In this document: positions 1 through 8,452 of the stretch, piece after piece | How the letters are laid out: each line of letters begins with the position of its first letter | Numbering within the stretch: the first letter of the stretch is position 1 | Assembly (NCBI GenBank): GCA_937959265.1 | Contig: CALGMA010000037.1 | Coordinates: 24,293 to 88,292 of the forward strand | Direction of reading: 5' to 3' | DNA length: 64,000 nt | DNA from: an uncultured Anaerolineae bacterium | GTDB taxonomy: Bacteria > Chloroflexota > Anaerolineae > J036 > Brachytrichaceae | Program-made: the position numbers and the translations under genes | Notes under the pieces: generated by a model | Databases searched by the model: none | Told to the model about the DNA's origin: nothing | Seen by the model: the letters and a program-made list of their open reading frames with translations, nothing else

Positions 1-944
1 GTCAGTGTGAGTGTTGCCGGGTCGAGTGGCGGTTGATCGAACAGCGCCGACTTCATCGCGCGGATATGCGCCGGTGTGCTGCCGCAGCACGCGCCGATCA
101 ACGTTGCGCCGAATGCGCGCAGCCGACGAGCTGCTTCCGCCATGACTGCCGGCGAAGCGTCATAGGTCGCCTTGCCGTTGATCATCTTGGGCATGCCGGC
201 GTTGCTCTTGGCCACCAGGGGAATATCCTGCCGCACCATGCGCATGGCGTAGATCACTGCTTCCAGTTCGTCCGGGCCGTTACCACAGTTCCCACCGATC
301 GCTGCAAGGTCGAGCTTGACCAACTCGGTGATGGCCTCAGCGGGGCTGACGCCCATCATTGTGAAGCCGCGCGTGTCGAACGTCATCGTCACCACGATGG
401 GCAGATGCGGCGCGGCCAGGCGCGCACCCTCGACCGCCGCTTGCACCTCCCGCAGGTCACTCATCGTCTCGATCCAAAAGAGGTCCACGCCGCCGGCAGC
501 CAACCCCTGCGCTTGTGCGCGAAATCCCTCGACGGCATCGGCATATGTCAGCGTGCCCGTGGGCTGCAGGATCTCTCCGCTCGGACCGATGTCGCCGGCC
601 ACCACGCGATCACCAGCCTCGGCGCGCGCCAGCTCCGCCCCCGCCTTGTTCAACTCGAACACGCGGTCGTGCAAGTTGTGCATCTTCAGGCGGAACGGAT
701 TGCCGCCGAACGTGTTAGTCAGTATGACATCCGAGCCGGCATCCAAATAGCCGCGATGCACTGCGCGCACTTTCGCCTGCTTATCCGCCAACACGTTCCA
801 CAGCTCGGGTGGGTCGCCGAAGAGCAAGCCCACCTCCATCAGTTGTGTGCCCATTGCGCCGTCGAGGAGGATCGGCTGGCCGTCGCGGCCGGCGCGTTCG
901 AGGAGATCGAGAAAGGTTCGGGGGATAGTGGTAGAGAGTGTCAT
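1..944 (-). CDS. Homocysteine S-methyltransferase (C-terminus cut by window edge)
   Basis: Transfers a methyl group to homocysteine to make methionine. The reading frame starts at the ATG at 944 (MTLSTTIPRTFLDLLERAG) and stays open to the window edge, giving about 314 residues of a TIM-barrel methyltransferase like the N-terminal domain of MetH or BHMT. The family zinc-site cysteines are visible: GGNCGNGP in the middle and GACCGSTP near the end of the visible part. It is the last visible gene of the minus-strand one-carbon operon, 58 bp after the DinB-like gene, so it may draw methyl groups from that pathway. Which methyl donor it uses (methyl-THF, S-methylmethionine or betaine) cannot be told from sequence, and a MetH-like extension beyond the edge is possible. 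Confidence 0.88.
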   Translation of the reverse strand, partial: MTLSTTIPRTFLDLLERAGRDGQPILLDGAMGTQLMEVGLLFGDPPELWNVLADKQAKVRAVHRGYLDAGSDVILTNTFGGNPFRLKMHNLHDRVFELNKAGAELARAEAGDRVVAGDIGPSGEILQPTGTLTYADAVEGFRAQAQGLAAGGVDLFWIETMSDLREVQAAVEGARLAAPHLPIVVTMTFDTRGFTMMGVSPAEAITELVKLDLAAIGGNCGNGPDELEAVIYAMRMVRQDIPLVAKSNAGMPKMINGKATYDASPAVMAEAARRLRAFGATLIGACCGSTPAHIRAMKSALFDQPPLDPATLTL

Positions 945-1002
945 GTGTCTTGTGCTACGTGTTGCGCATTCCGTCCACACAATCCGTAATGCGCTGTGTG
1001 CG

Positions 1003-1491
1003 CTACGCTCGCTGTTTCTCGATGAATTCTCGAACGCTCACGATCTGGGCAAGGTGTTCGTTGTCGTGCCCGATCAGGATCTCGACCTGCCGACGCAATT
1101 TGGTTACGCCGAGCGTCTCGTGTGTACATGTGCGCAGCCACTGCTGCGGGGTCAATCCATGCAGATAGTTGACCGTCGCCGCACGTTCCGCCGAAAAGAC
1201 TTCAATCAAGTCCTTCACACTTTTAGTCAGATTATGGGTAGTCGGGTCAGGCCAGATGAGCGGCTCACGCGGGTCATCCTGCTCAACCATGCGCACGAAG
1301 CGCGCGCGGAACGCGATTTCGACCTGGGCCAAATGCGCGATCACGTCTTTGATGCACCACGCCTCAGGCGCCGGCCGCACCAACGCAGCGGCCTCATCCA
1401 CGCGCCCCGTCAAACGCACCAGGTCACGCGGTGTACCGTCGAGCGCTTCGAGCAGCATTTGATACTTCGTGTGCAACGTGCGTGGGGTCAT
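1003..1491 (-). CDS. DinB-superfamily protein
   Basis: A 162-residue four-helix-bundle protein of the DinB/YfiT type. Histidines usual for the metal site are present in WCIKDVIAHLAQVE and GHDNEHLAQI. Members are metal-binding proteins, some of them thiol-dependent transferases or hydrolases; the substrate here is unknown. Its ATG overlaps the stop of the upstream reductive activator in an ATGA junction (1488-1491), so the two are translationally coupled and the protein is probably part of the methyl-transfer operon. Family assignment is good; function is open. Confidence 0.8.
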   Translation of the reverse strand: MTPRTLHTKYQMLLEALDGTPRDLVRLTGRVDEAAALVRPAPEAWCIKDVIAHLAQVEIAFRARFVRMVEQDDPREPLIWPDPTTHNLTKSVKDLIEVFSAERAATVNYLHGLTPQQWLRTCTHETLGVTKLRRQVEILIGHDNEHLAQIVSVREFIEKQRA

Positions 1492-3641
1492 AGCGTTGAT
1501 GTTTGCGCCTCCGACGAGGCCACTTGCGATGACGGAGCAGCGTTCCGCGCGCGTCGTTCGCGCCGGCGACGCGCGCGCGCGTCTTCGTTCGGTTCGTTCT
1601 GCTCATCCGGCAGCACGCCGATCGCTCTCAGGTGAGGGAACAGATCTACCCGGTTCGGTAGATGCATGGCGTTGACGAATTCCTCCTGGAAGGACGGGTC
1701 GATGGCCGTCTCGATGTAGTTCACACGACGTGCAGCTTGCGCCGACTCGGCTCGGCGCGCCTTGTTGAGCAGCGCAATGCGCGCTCCGTCGCCAGCGGCA
1801 TTGCCCACAGCAACCACACGCCCTAGATCACAATCGGGGAACATACCGAGCACCATCGCATGCAGCGGGTCAATATAGCTACCGAAGGCACCGGCCAGCA
1901 CCACCCTGTCCACACGCTCGACACCGCGTCGGCGCATGAGCAATTTGCATCCAGCATACAGCGCTGCCTTTGCCAACTGGATGTTGCGCACATCGTCCTG
2001 CGTGATCACGATCTCCCTGCCGAAGGCAGTCTGGTCGGCGGTCGCGAGCACATACTCGGCCTTGCGGCCGTTGAAGCGCAGACCGGGAGCTGCGCGCGGA
2101 GAGTGGGTGCTCGTTGCCGACTCCCCGCTCCCGATTCCCAATTCTTCACTAAATCTCCCATCCGGCCTGAGGATCCCCGCCATGAACAACTCGGCCACCG
2201 CTTCGATGATGCCGCTGCCGCAGATGCCGGTCGCTTTGATCCGTTCCGGCGGCTGCTCATCGCTCCACAAATCGTTGCCGATCACCTTGAAGCGCGGGCG
2301 GCCGGTGGCGCGATCAATGCGCACGCGCTCGATGGCGCCCGGCGCAGCGCGCTGGCCATGCGTGATCTGCGCGCCCTCGAAGGCCGGGCCGGTCGGGCTG
2401 CTGCAGCTCCATATGCCTTCGCGATTGCCGAGCAGGATTTCGGCGTTCGTGCCCACGTCGATCACCAGCATCATTTCGTCCTGCTGGTCGGGCGCTTCGG
2501 CGATCAGCACGCCGACGTTATCTGCGCCAACGTGGCCGGCCTGCAACGCGAGCAAATGCACATTGGCTGCCGGATGGATGCGCAAACCGAGATCGCGCGC
2601 TTTCACGTCCACCGGCGCATGGGTGGCCAACGTGAATGGCGCTGCACCGAGTTCGGTCGGATCGAGGCCGAGCAAAATGTGGTGCATGACAGTATTGCCG
2701 ACCAGCACGGCCTCGTAAACGTCATCCATGTTCACGCCGGCGCGCCTCACAGCCCGGGTCGCCAGCTCATTGAGCGCGCCGATGACCACGGCATGCAGCT
2801 TGCCCAGACCTTCGGCATGCATCATAACGTAGCTCACCCGGCTCATCAGATCTTCGCCAAACGTGATTTGCGGGTTCATCACGCTCTCGGTTGCCAGAAC
2901 AGCGCCAGTGTGCAAATCGCACAGGTGTGCCGCGATGGTGGTCGAGCCCACATCCACCGCCAGGCCATACATTGCGTCGCGAAAGCCCGGGCGCACATCA
3001 ACCACTTCGCGCTCGTCCCAGACAACGACCGTGACGCGCGGATTGCCTGTCGGCGCAGCCGGCTTACCTGCCCGCAAAGCCGGCGTCAGTTGGCGCAGCG
3101 CATGGATATCAATGCGCAAGCCCTCGAGCCCCCACTCGTGGCTCAACGCTTCCTGCAACCGTTCCCAATCACCTTTGCGCCCGCCAAGCGTGTTGGGCTC
3201 GACCTCGACGAACATCTGGCGCAGGATCGGATCTATCGTGATCAGGCGGTCACGCGCGTCCTTGCGCACTACCTGCCGGTGCCGGGCGCTCTCGGGCGGC
3301 ACAGTCACCAGGACATCGCCGGTGATGCAAGCGGCGCAAGACAAGCGGTAATGGACAAATGATGATTGATGATTGGTAAGCGAGGAGGGATGTTTGGCAA
3401 AGTAGCGCGCTTCGTCCTCGCCCATCGGCGTGATGTGATCGAGCGAGGAAGCGATGCTGTATTTGGGGAACTGGCCGCTCTCGATGATGACCTTGCACTT
3501 GCCGCAGGTTTGTCGCCCGCCGCAGATGCTATCTATATCCACGCCAAGCTGGCGCGCAGCGTCGAGCAGCGTGGTGCCTTCAGCCACGCGCCCTTGCCGG
3601 CCAGAGGGCTGGAAGACGAGGCGATGCGTGTTCTGTGTCAT
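1488..3641 (-). CDS. Reductive activator of corrinoid proteins (RACo-type, 2Fe-2S plus ASKHA ATPase)
   Basis: Uses ATP and an iron-sulfur cluster to reduce inactive Co(II) corrinoid back to Co(I), keeping corrinoid methyltransferases active. The N-terminal ferredoxin domain has C40, C46 and C49 with a later partner at C102 or C105. An ASKHA actin-like ATPase follows (AVDVGSTTIAAHL, VIDVGTNAEI, GICGSGIIEA, VLAGAFGSYID). I place the start at the ATG at 3641 (MTQNTHRL) because an earlier in-frame GTG at 3692 lies inside the corrinoid-protein gene. Oddities: an insertion inside the ferredoxin domain encoded by a 7-bp repeat (3362-3375), a second repeat-derived insertion around residue 510 (2119-2146), and a charged, Arg-rich C-terminal tail from a 9-bp repeat. 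RamA-type proteins with C-terminal 4Fe-4S clusters are the alternative family; no such Cys motif is present here. Confidence 0.88.
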   Translation of the reverse strand: MTQNTHRLVFQPSGRQGRVAEGTTLLDAARQLGVDIDSICGGRQTCGKCKVIIESGQFPKYSIASSLDHITPMGEDEARYFAKHPSSLTNHQSSFVHYRLSCAACITGDVLVTVPPESARHRQVVRKDARDRLITIDPILRQMFVEVEPNTLGGRKGDWERLQEALSHEWGLEGLRIDIHALRQLTPALRAGKPAAPTGNPRVTVVVWDEREVVDVRPGFRDAMYGLAVDVGSTTIAAHLCDLHTGAVLATESVMNPQITFGEDLMSRVSYVMMHAEGLGKLHAVVIGALNELATRAVRRAGVNMDDVYEAVLVGNTVMHHILLGLDPTELGAAPFTLATHAPVDVKARDLGLRIHPAANVHLLALQAGHVGADNVGVLIAEAPDQQDEMMLVIDVGTNAEILLGNREGIWSCSSPTGPAFEGAQITHGQRAAPGAIERVRIDRATGRPRFKVIGNDLWSDEQPPERIKATGICGSGIIEAVAELFMAGILRPDGRFSEELGIGSGESATSTHSPRAAPGLRFNGRKAEYVLATADQTAFGREIVITQDDVRNIQLAKAALYAGCKLLMRRRGVERVDRVVLAGAFGSYIDPLHAMVLGMFPDCDLGRVVAVGNAAGDGARIALLNKARRAESAQAARRVNYIETAIDPSFQEEFVNAMHLPNRVDLFPHLRAIGVLPDEQNEPNEDARARRRRERRARNAAPSSQVASSEAQTSTL
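1584..1610 (+). repeat. 9-bp tandem repeat in the 3' end of the RACo gene
   Basis: Three degenerate 9-mers: TTCGTTCGG, TTCGTTCTG, CTCATCCGG. They encode part of the low-complexity tail DEQNEPNED of the activator. The unit matches the 9-mers found in metF and iclR. Confidence 0.6.
2119..2146 (+). repeat. 7-bp tandem repeat inside the RACo gene
   Basis: Four degenerate heptamers: GACTCCC, CGCTCCC, GATTCCC, AATTCTT. They lie in a Ser/Thr-rich insertion of the ASKHA domain (around SGESATSTHSPRAAPGL) that is not needed by the fold. Confidence 0.6.
3362..3375 (+). repeat. 7-bp repeat inside the ferredoxin domain of RACo
   Basis: Two perfect copies of ATGATTG. On the coding strand they encode part of TNHQSS, an insertion placed between the third cluster cysteine (C49) and the final one (C102 or C105). 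Confidence 0.55.
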
Positions 3642-3642
3642 G

Positions 3643-3678
3643 AACAGGGATCGAGGGGTCAGGGGGTAGTTCCCTGTT
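3643..3678 (-). promoter_or_regulatory. Stem-loop at the RACo translation start
   Basis: A perfect 8-bp inverted repeat, AACAGGGA (3643-3650) and TCCCTGTT (3671-3678), surrounds the corrinoid-protein stop codon and ends one base before the RACo ATG. No good Shine-Dalgarno sequence lies outside the stem, so translation of RACo may depend on coupling to the upstream gene opening this structure. Regulatory role is inferred. Confidence 0.35.
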
Positions 3679-4345
3679 GACCGTTCTTCCACGCCATGTA
3701 TTTCTTTGCGATCTCAACCGCCGTCGCCGCATCGCGGCCATAGGCATCGGCTTCGATCTCCTCGGCAAACGCCTCACTCACCGGCGCACCGCCCACCATC
3801 ACGAACACCTGGTTGCGCAGGCCTTCGTCCTTCAATGCCTGAATCACCACTTTCATGTAGGGCATAGTCGTGGTCAGCAGCGCACTCATGCCCACGATAT
3901 CGGCATGGTGTTCTTTGACCGCTGCGACAAATTTATCGGCGTCGTTGTTGACACCCAGATTGATCACCTCGAAGCCAGCGCCCTCCATCATCATGCTGAC
4001 CAGGTTCTTGCCAATGTCATGAATGTCGCCTTTGACTGTGCCGATCACCATCGTGCCGATGCGCGGCGCGCCGGTCTGCGTGAGCAGCGGGCGCAGGATC
4101 TCCATCCCTGCTTTCATCGCGTTGGCTGCCATCAACACCTCGGGCACGAACAACACGCCGTCACGGAAATCCACGCCGACGATGTCCATGCCGGCTACCA
4201 GGCCTTTGGCCAGCACCTCGGTTGGGCTGTAGCCGCGCGCAAGCGCCTCTTTCGTCTCCTCGACCACCTCATCCTTTAGCCCATCGTAGAGGTCGTCTTG
4301 CATCTGTAACCAGAGTTCTTCGTCGGGAAGGTCTTTGAAGTCCAT
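3659..4345 (-). CDS. Corrinoid (B12-binding) methyl carrier protein, MtbC/MttC type
   Basis: Carries the methyl group on cobalt between two methyltransferases. At 228 residues it has the standard layout: an N-terminal helical cap (1-90) and a Rossmann B12-binding domain with the lower-ligand motif D107-x-H109-x-x-G112 (GDIHDIGKNLV), followed by a glycine-rich GGAPVSEAFA loop. It sits between the pterin methyltransferase gene (15 bp upstream) and its reductive activator, as expected for a three-component corrinoid system. The partner donor enzyme is most likely the MttB-family protein of the same operon. Confidence 0.93.
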   Translation of the reverse strand: MDFKDLPDEELWLQMQDDLYDGLKDEVVEETKEALARGYSPTEVLAKGLVAGMDIVGVDFRDGVLFVPEVLMAANAMKAGMEILRPLLTQTGAPRIGTMVIGTVKGDIHDIGKNLVSMMMEGAGFEVINLGVNNDADKFVAAVKEHHADIVGMSALLTTTMPYMKVVIQALKDEGLRNQVFVMVGGAPVSEAFAEEIEADAYGRDAATAVEIAKKYMAWKNGQQGTTP

Positions 4346-4360
4346 TGTGCGCGACTCCTT

Positions 4361-5311
4361 CTAGCCTTGTATCTGCGTCGCCCGTCGTGCAGCGCGGCGA
4401 GCCTCTCGCTCGGCGCGGGCCGCTTCGGCAGCGGTTGCGCGCACGGCGGTGCCGCCCGCTTGCTGAGATTCCACTTCGCGCCGCGCTGCAATCCAGGCCA
4501 TGCAATTACTGTCGTTGCCCATGAGCAAGTTAGCAGCCAGGATGGCGTTTTTGATCTCCGGCTCGATCGGGTTTGTGATAGCACACGGCATCCCGGCGGC
4601 GATGGCCATGCTGATGAAGGCAGCGTTCAGGATCAGCCGCCCCGGCAGGCCGAAGGAGATGTTGCTCGCGCCACACACAGTGTTGCAGCCTAGCTCCTCT
4701 CGGATCATGCGCACGAGGTCGAACACCATCTTCCCGGCGCCATGTACAGCGCCGGCCGGCATAGCCAGCGGATCAATAATCACATCCTCACGCGGGATGC
4801 CATAGCGTTCGGCACGCTCGACGATCTTCTTCGCCACCTTAAAGCGCTCGCGGATGTCGTATGAGATACCAGTTTCGTCGTTGCTGATACCGATGACGGC
4901 GGCCCGATGCTCGGCCACCATTGGCAACACCGACTCGAGCCGCTCCTCCTCGCCGGTCACTGAGTTTACCAGTGGCTTACCCTTCACGACTTCCAGACCC
5001 GCCTTGAGCGCTGCAATGACGGACGAGTCTATGCAGATCGGCACATCGGTGACAGACTGCACGACACGAATGGCCTCGGCCAGCAGCGCCGGCTCGTCGG
5101 CCAGCGGAATCCCGGCGTTCACGTCCAGGACATGCGCGCCGGCAGCTACTTGCGCAATCGCATCATCGCGCACACGGCTGAAATCGCCAGCAGCCATCTC
5201 CGCCGCCAGTTTCTTGCGGCCGGTCGGGTTGATACGCTCGCCAATGATGACGAACGGCCGGTTCGGGCCGATCACGACAGTCTTGGTGGGTGAAGAGAGG
5301 GTGGTTTCCAT
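4361..5311 (-). CDS. Pterin-binding methyltransferase (MtrH/AcsE/MtgA-like)
   Basis: Likely moves the methyl group between the corrinoid protein and tetrahydrofolate. The 316-residue protein is a DHPS-like TIM barrel: an N-terminal IGERINPTGRKKL motif, VLDVNAGIP, PICIDSS, and the late GASNISFGLPGR motif characteristic of methyltetrahydrofolate:corrinoid methyltransferases. Start chosen at the ATG at 5311; an in-frame TTG lies six bases earlier. The C-terminal 40 residues are Ala/Arg-rich and look dispensable. In glycine-betaine systems the homologous MtgA uses THF, which fits the metF/metV neighbours. Confidence 0.88.
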   Translation of the reverse strand: METTLSSPTKTVVIGPNRPFVIIGERINPTGRKKLAAEMAAGDFSRVRDDAIAQVAAGAHVLDVNAGIPLADEPALLAEAIRVVQSVTDVPICIDSSVIAALKAGLEVVKGKPLVNSVTGEEERLESVLPMVAEHRAAVIGISNDETGISYDIRERFKVAKKIVERAERYGIPREDVIIDPLAMPAGAVHGAGKMVFDLVRMIREELGCNTVCGASNISFGLPGRLILNAAFISMAIAAGMPCAITNPIEPEIKNAILAANLLMGNDSNCMAWIAARREVESQQAGGTAVRATAAEAARAEREARRAARRATQIQG

Positions 5312-5320
5312 TCTCAATCT

Positions 5321-6358
5321 TCAGACAGAATGAACAGAATGAACAGAATGAACAGAATGAGCGGAATGGATAGAACCAGTATTTGGCACTTGGTTCGTCT
5401 TGTTCGTTTTATCCAGATCGCCACGCAGGCGGCGCGGCAGCAGCCCAGCGCGCTGGATCACTTCGGCGACGGCCTCTTCTTGACGATAGGCCATGACGTG
5501 CACGCCAGCTACACCCTCGATCTCGCGCACCTGCTGGATGATCTCGATGCAGATACGTTTACCTTCCTCCGCCTGTTGTGCTTTGGGCGTCTTGGCCATG
5601 CGTTGCATCACCGCATCGGGGATCCACACCCCCGGCACACGGTCGCGCATGAACTCAGCAGCTTTGTACGATCGAATCGGTCCAACACCGACAAGGATGT
5701 AAACGCGCTCGTGCAGGCCAAGGTCGCGCACGCGGCGCATGAACTGTTGCAAACGCGGCACGTCGAAGCAGTACTGCGTCTGGATGAACTCGGCGCCCGC
5801 GCGCACCTTCTTCTCCAGGCGCAGCGGCCGCCAATCGAGCGGCGGCGCAAAAGGGTTCTCCACGGCGCCCAGGAAGAACTGCGGCGGCATGCGCAACTTA
5901 CGACCACTTAACAACACGCCGCGGTCGCGCATCATTCGGGCGATCTGCAACAGTTGGATCGAATCCAGGTCGAACACGCGCTTGGCTTCGGGCTGGTCGC
6001 CGGCCGAGACGTCATCACCGGTGATGCACAACACGTTTCGCACACCCATCGCCGCCGCACCCAGCAAGTCGCCTTGGATGGCGATGCGATTGCGGTCCCG
6101 GCAGCCCATTTGCAACACCGCTTCGTAGCCAGCGCGCGTCAGCAACGCGCAGCATCCCATGCTGCTCATATGGCAATTTGCGCCAGCACCATCGGTGGCG
6201 TTGATGGCATCGCACACCTCGGCCAGCACCAGCGCGTTCTGATACACGTCGTTCGGGTCAGCACTGTCCGGAGCATCCAGCTCGGCAGTGACGGCAAAGC
6301 GTCCCGAACGCAGCACACGCTCGAGACGCGAACGAGGCGGCATCATCAAGTCTTTCAT
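5321..6358 (-). CDS. metF: Methylenetetrahydrofolate reductase, catalytic subunit
   Basis: Interconverts methyl-THF and methylene-THF. The 345-residue protein is a MetF-type flavin TIM barrel (VTAELDAPDSADPNDVY, LCITGDDVSAGDQPEAKRVFDLDS, AGAEFIQTQYCFD). The ATG at 6358 overlaps the metV stop in an ATGA junction, so it is co-translated with its partner. Here the enzyme probably runs in the oxidative direction, feeding methyl groups from MttB into the folate pool. The last 25 residues (ending in repeated His-Ser-Val triplets) are encoded by a 9-bp minisatellite and are not part of the fold. Confidence 0.9.
   Translation of the reverse strand: MKDLMMPPRSRLERVLRSGRFAVTAELDAPDSADPNDVYQNALVLAEVCDAINATDGAGANCHMSSMGCCALLTRAGYEAVLQMGCRDRNRIAIQGDLLGAAAMGVRNVLCITGDDVSAGDQPEAKRVFDLDSIQLLQIARMMRDRGVLLSGRKLRMPPQFFLGAVENPFAPPLDWRPLRLEKKVRAGAEFIQTQYCFDVPRLQQFMRRVRDLGLHERVYILVGVGPIRSYKAAEFMRDRVPGVWIPDAVMQRMAKTPKAQQAEEGKRICIEIIQQVREIEGVAGVHVMAYRQEEAVAEVIQRAGLLPRRLRGDLDKTNKTNQVPNTGSIHSAHSVHSVHSVHSV
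5325..5369 (+). repeat. 9-bp minisatellite forming the C-terminus of MetF
   Basis: Four perfect copies of ACAGAATGA (5325-5360) and a decayed fifth (GCGGAATGG). On the coding strand the unit is TTCATTCTG. Because 9 is a multiple of 3, the array extends the metF frame with His-Ser-Val triplets. Confidence 0.85.
5394..5411 (+). repeat. Second 9-bp repeat tract in the metF 3' region
   Basis: Two degenerate units, TTCGTCTTG and TTCGTTTTA, share the TTCRT core of the neighbouring minisatellite but on the opposite strand. They encode part of the DKTNKTNQ tail. Confidence 0.5.
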
Positions 6359-6852
6359 CCCCACCCTTTTGGCGTCCGTGCGTCGCGCCCTTCGATCATG
6401 GTCACCCAGGCCGACTCACCTTGAAGCGCACGGTTGACCGGCGGCTGAATCACCTTGATATCGTCGGCGAAGATCAGCATCGCCTGGCTGCGTTCCCAAG
6501 CTTGCACCCATACGCACGGCATATCCGGGATCACCTCGCAATGACCGTTGGGCCGTACCCCGCCGCATGGCCCGTTGCGCAAGTTCTTTGGGCAATTCAT
6601 CGGGCAGGTCATGCCGGTGCTGTGCAAGATGCATTGCCCGCACATCTGGCAATTGAACACCCAGCCCTTCAACACCTTTTCACTCCACACCATCAGCCTA
6701 TCGGCGAGGCGCGAATGGATACGCTTCATCAAAGGATAGACTGTCGCAATGATGCGCTTGGAAAGAAGATAGACACGCTCCAGCCAGTGTGGACGATTCT
6801 TAAGCCACTCTGCGCCGGGCATACGCCGCGCCTCTTTCATACGAGCAACCAT
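6355..6852 (-). CDS. metV: MetV-type zinc/iron-sulfur partner of MTHFR (MTHFR C-terminal domain protein)
   Basis: Forms a complex with MetF in MetFV-type reductases and probably handles electron transfer. The roughly 165-residue protein has the family's cysteine-rich core (CQMCGQCILHSTGMTCPMNCPK, then NGPCGG), with at least six clustered cysteines. Start set at the ATG at 6852; a GTG six bases upstream is possible. It is translationally coupled to metF by ATGA and lies 24 bp after mttB. Confidence 0.85.
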   Translation of the reverse strand: MVARMKEARRMPGAEWLKNRPHWLERVYLLSKRIIATVYPLMKRIHSRLADRLMVWSEKVLKGWVFNCQMCGQCILHSTGMTCPMNCPKNLRNGPCGGVRPNGHCEVIPDMPCVWVQAWERSQAMLIFADDIKVIQPPVNRALQGESAWVTMIEGRDARTPKGWG

Positions 6853-6876
6853 GGTCACACCCCATCTTGCACGACG

Positions 6877-8442
6877 TCACTCGCGCACCAAGCGACCGGC
6901 ACGAATCTCGGCGCGGCGCTTCTCGACGAATTCATGCAGCGCCTCCCTCATCCCTTCATCGAGCGCTGGCGGCTGATACTCTTGCAACATGCGCTTCCAG
7001 ACAGCGTTCGCGCGCTTATAGACATCCTCCGCACCCTCGCTCTCCCACTTCTCATAGTTGTCCATGTTGAATACGGCATGCTGGTAGAACGCCGTCTCGT
7101 AGTGGCGCATGGTGTGCTGCGAGCCGAGGAAATGATTACCGGGGCCAACTTCCTCATAGGCATCCCATGCAAAGTCCTCCTCATCCAGGCCGATGCCCTG
7201 CACGAACTTTGCCATCATGCCGCACATCTCCAGGTCCAGGATGAACTTCTCGTAACCGGCGATCAAGCCGCCCTCTAACCAACCAGCCGCGTGCAACACG
7301 AAGTTGACGCCTGCCTGTACCGTCGTCGTGAACGTGCTGGCGCTCTCGTAGCCGGCCTGCGCGTCGGGGATGCGCGACGCGGTAAAGTTGCCACCGCTGC
7401 GGTAAGGCAAGTTGTAATGGCGCGCCATCTGTGCGCCGGCGTAGAGCGCCAGATTGCCCTCCGGTGTGCCGAAGCAAGGCACACCACTCTTCAGGTCAAT
7501 ATTCGCCAGAAACGAACCGTAGATGCAGGGTGTTCCGGGGTTGAGCATTTGCGCATAGCAAATGCCGAACAGTGCCTCCGCGTTCTGCTGCGCCAGCGTA
7601 GCGGCCATGCTCACTGGCGACATCGCGCCGGCGATGAGGAAGGGCGTGATGAGCAGTGCCTGCTTCGCCTGCGCGTAGACCTCCAGCGCGCCGAACATGC
7701 GGTCGTCAAAGCGCAGCGGCGACGACGCATTAATGAGCGAGAGTACCGCGGGGCGCTCGCGGATCGCCTCTGCCCCGAAGACGATCTCGGCCATCGCCAC
7801 CGTGTCGCGCGCATTCTCCTGATGCGTCACGCTGCCCATGAACGCCTTGTCGCTCAACGTGATATGCGCGAGCAGCATGTCGAGGTGGCGCTCCTTCACG
7901 TCTACATCGTTTGGCTCGCACAATGTGCCGCCGTCGTGATGCAAATGCTCGCTCATGTAAGTCAGGCGGACGAAATTGCAAAAGTCCTCGATGGTCGCCG
8001 GCTGCCGGCCACGGTCGAGGTCGAGCACGAACGGTGGGCCATACACCGGCGCAAAGACGGTATATCGTCCGCCGATAGGCGCATCCTTAGCCGGATTACG
8101 CGCACGCTGCACGAACGACGCAGGCGCCTGCCGGATGAAATGCAGCAGCGTGTCCTCGTCAATCTTCACTAGCTGGCCGTCGGACCGCTCCTCGACAATT
8201 GCACCGTGACGGCGGAAGGTCTCGGCAGCACGGGGATAGTCCACGATCAGGATGCCGATCTCCTTCAACAAGCGCATGGAGGCGCGATGGATTTTGTCCA
8301 CACCCTCAGGAGACAATGCCTCGGTCGGCGGAAGCGCATTGACCAGCGGCTTGATCGCGTCAACGAAGGCGAAGCCGCGCTGGCGGCGGCGGGCGTCGCG
8401 TTCGCGTCGAGCGCGGCGTTCGGTGATAGGTGCAGTTGTCAT
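6877..8442 (-). CDS. MttB-superfamily methylamine/betaine:corrinoid methyltransferase (non-pyrrolysine)
   Basis: Likely demethylates a tertiary or quaternary amine and puts the methyl group on the corrinoid protein encoded downstream. The 521-residue protein is a full-length MttB-family TIM barrel (GVDKIHRASMRLLKEIG, LPYRSGGNFTASRIPDAQ, GPGNHFLGSQHTMRHYETAF). No in-frame amber codon interrupts it, so it is one of the widespread non-pyrrolysine homologues, of which glycine-betaine MtgB and related enzymes are characterised members. Substrate cannot be read from the sequence. The first 25 residues are Arg-rich. It follows iclR by 10 bp and heads the structural genes of the operon. Confidence 0.9.
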   Translation of the reverse strand: MTTAPITERRARRERDARRRQRGFAFVDAIKPLVNALPPTEALSPEGVDKIHRASMRLLKEIGILIVDYPRAAETFRRHGAIVEERSDGQLVKIDEDTLLHFIRQAPASFVQRARNPAKDAPIGGRYTVFAPVYGPPFVLDLDRGRQPATIEDFCNFVRLTYMSEHLHHDGGTLCEPNDVDVKERHLDMLLAHITLSDKAFMGSVTHQENARDTVAMAEIVFGAEAIRERPAVLSLINASSPLRFDDRMFGALEVYAQAKQALLITPFLIAGAMSPVSMAATLAQQNAEALFGICYAQMLNPGTPCIYGSFLANIDLKSGVPCFGTPEGNLALYAGAQMARHYNLPYRSGGNFTASRIPDAQAGYESASTFTTTVQAGVNFVLHAAGWLEGGLIAGYEKFILDLEMCGMMAKFVQGIGLDEEDFAWDAYEEVGPGNHFLGSQHTMRHYETAFYQHAVFNMDNYEKWESEGAEDVYKRANAVWKRMLQEYQPPALDEGMREALHEFVEKRRAEIRAGRLVRE

Positions 8443-8452
8443 GCCTCAACAA

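Noticed and set aside
33..989. Long plus-strand open frame of 318 codons
   Set aside because: It is the antisense shadow of the homocysteine methyltransferase gene, whose minus-strand translation has clear zinc-site motifs.
1860..3362. Plus-strand open frame of 500 codons
   Set aside because: Antisense to the RACo gene; rich in His, Arg and Gln with no family motif, as expected for GC-rich antisense reading.
6877..8442. Pyrrolysine-containing trimethylamine methyltransferase
   Set aside because: The MttB frame runs 521 codons with no in-frame amber codon, and no pyrrolysine genes are nearby.
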